From: an uncultured Endomicrobiia bacterium
GTDB lineage: Bacteria; Elusimicrobiota; Endomicrobiia; Endomicrobiales; Endomicrobiaceae
Direction: 5' to 3'
NCBI GenBank assembly: GCA_905236115.1
Contig: CAJOOL010000212.1
Span: 1-5,718 of the forward strand
Length of the DNA: 5,718 nucleotides
In this document: positions 5,193 through 5,718 of the stretch, in pieces
How the letters are laid out: every line of letters starts with the position of its first letter
Numbering within the stretch: position 1 is the first letter of the stretch
The notes under the pieces: generated by a model
Databases searched by the model: none
Told to the model about the DNA's origin: nothing
Seen by the model: the letters and a program-made list of their open reading frames with translations, nothing else
Made by a program: the position numbers and the translations under genes

Positions 5193-5718
5193 ATGGATAA
5201 AAAATTACCGGAAACACTATATTGGGATAAAGATACGTTATTTCTGTTGGATCAAACTGCTCTGCCCAATAAGGTTGCATATAAAAAGTGTAAAACTTAT
5301 AATGATGTTATAAATGCTTTGGAAAACGGAACGGTTTACGGAGCTTCCGTTTTCGGTGTGTGCGGTGCTTACGGCGTTCTGCTTGCAGGAATAAAGGCTT
5401 CCACACTTTCACCTATACTGAAAAGCAGTTTTATAAAGAAAGCCATTACGGAACTTATCAATGCCGGGCATGGTTCAATTAATTTAAAAAGAGCCTGCGA
5501 TAAAATGCTTGCCGTAGTGGAAAGCACATTAAATTTAAATCCCGAAAATTTTATTTTAAAGCTCAAAGATGCCGCAAAGGAAATTTATGATTTAGATCTT
5601 GAAGCCGGTGTGCAGATGGGCGAGCTGGGCATAAGACTTTTAAAGAAAGATTCCGTAATTATGACCCACGGCAGTGCCGGTTCGTTTGCTTGTGCCGGTT
5701 ACGGAACGGCTTTGGGAA
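5193..5718 (+). CDS. MtnA/eIF2B-family protein, divergent methylthioribose-1-phosphate isomerase-like (3' partial)
   Basis: The frame opens at ATG 5193, behind a weak AAAGAG (5180-5185), and runs off the window after 175 codons, about half the family length. Similarity to MtnA, the methionine-salvage isomerase that converts 5-methylthioribose 1-phosphate to the ribulose form, is seen in LYWDKDTLFLLDQTALP (9-25), a GASVFGVCGAYGV segment (50-62) and IMTHGSAGSFACAGYGTALG (156-175). Residues that define active MtnA are changed: the RGA phosphate loop is YGA (49-51), the second Arg of the SRPTAINL motif is Gly92, and the catalytic Cys of TxCNAG (Cys160 in B. subtilis) is Gly160. The second catalytic residue, an Asp, is beyond the window. 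It may be a paralogue with another substrate or a non-catalytic, regulatory-type member, so mtnA is not assigned. It lies 49 nt after yggU. Confidence 0.8.
   Translation, partial: MDKKLPETLYWDKDTLFLLDQTALPNKVAYKKCKTYNDVINALENGTVYGASVFGVCGAYGVLLAGIKASTLSPILKSSFIKKAITELINAGHGSINLKRACDKMLAVVESTLNLNPENFILKLKDAAKEIYDLDLEAGVQMGELGIRLLKKDSVIMTHGSAGSFACAGYGTALG

Overview
The window is a compact, AT-rich stretch of bacterial chromosome with every gene on the + strand. It holds housekeeping genes and no phage, transposase, CRISPR, rRNA or tRNA signal. I cannot fix the host from sequence alone. The AT-rich genes, short spacers with small tandem repeats, and a dispersed-type palindrome carrying ATCCCCGA/TCGGGGAT arms are compatible with a host-associated Elusimicrobiota (Endomicrobium-like) bacterium, but that is only a tentative inference.

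Layout. Block 1 (1-1502) is a probable operon: the C-terminal part of ruvC (Holliday-junction resolvase, 5' end outside the window), a double-ACT regulator of GcvR type with a strong ribosome binding site, and def (peptide deformylase) only 3 nt further on. A spacer (1503-1677) contains a good sigma70-like promoter, a triplet of 7-bp repeats, a duplicated 11-mer and a palindrome. Block 2 is one gene, a class II CCA-adding/poly(A) polymerase-family enzyme with an HD domain (to 3135). A second spacer (3136-3334) carries a CTTCTCAG repeat tract, an intrinsic terminator, and directly beside it an extended -10 promoter. Block 3 (3335-5143) is the widespread yggS-proC-yggU neighbourhood: PLP-homeostasis protein, pyrroline-5-carboxylate reductase (11-nt overlap with yggS) and a DUF167 protein; yggT, often found in this cluster, is missing. 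The window ends inside an MtnA/eIF2B-family gene (5193 onward).

How the genes relate. Block 1 mixes DNA recombination, amino-acid-responsive regulation and protein maturation; block 2 is tRNA 3'-end maturation; block 3 joins vitamin B6 homeostasis to proline synthesis. I see no dedicated novel system. The two observations most worth following are the MtnA-like protein, which lacks the catalytic cysteine and both visible phosphate-binding arginines of true MtnA, and the yggS promoter, whose geometry predicts an almost leaderless GTG-start mRNA.
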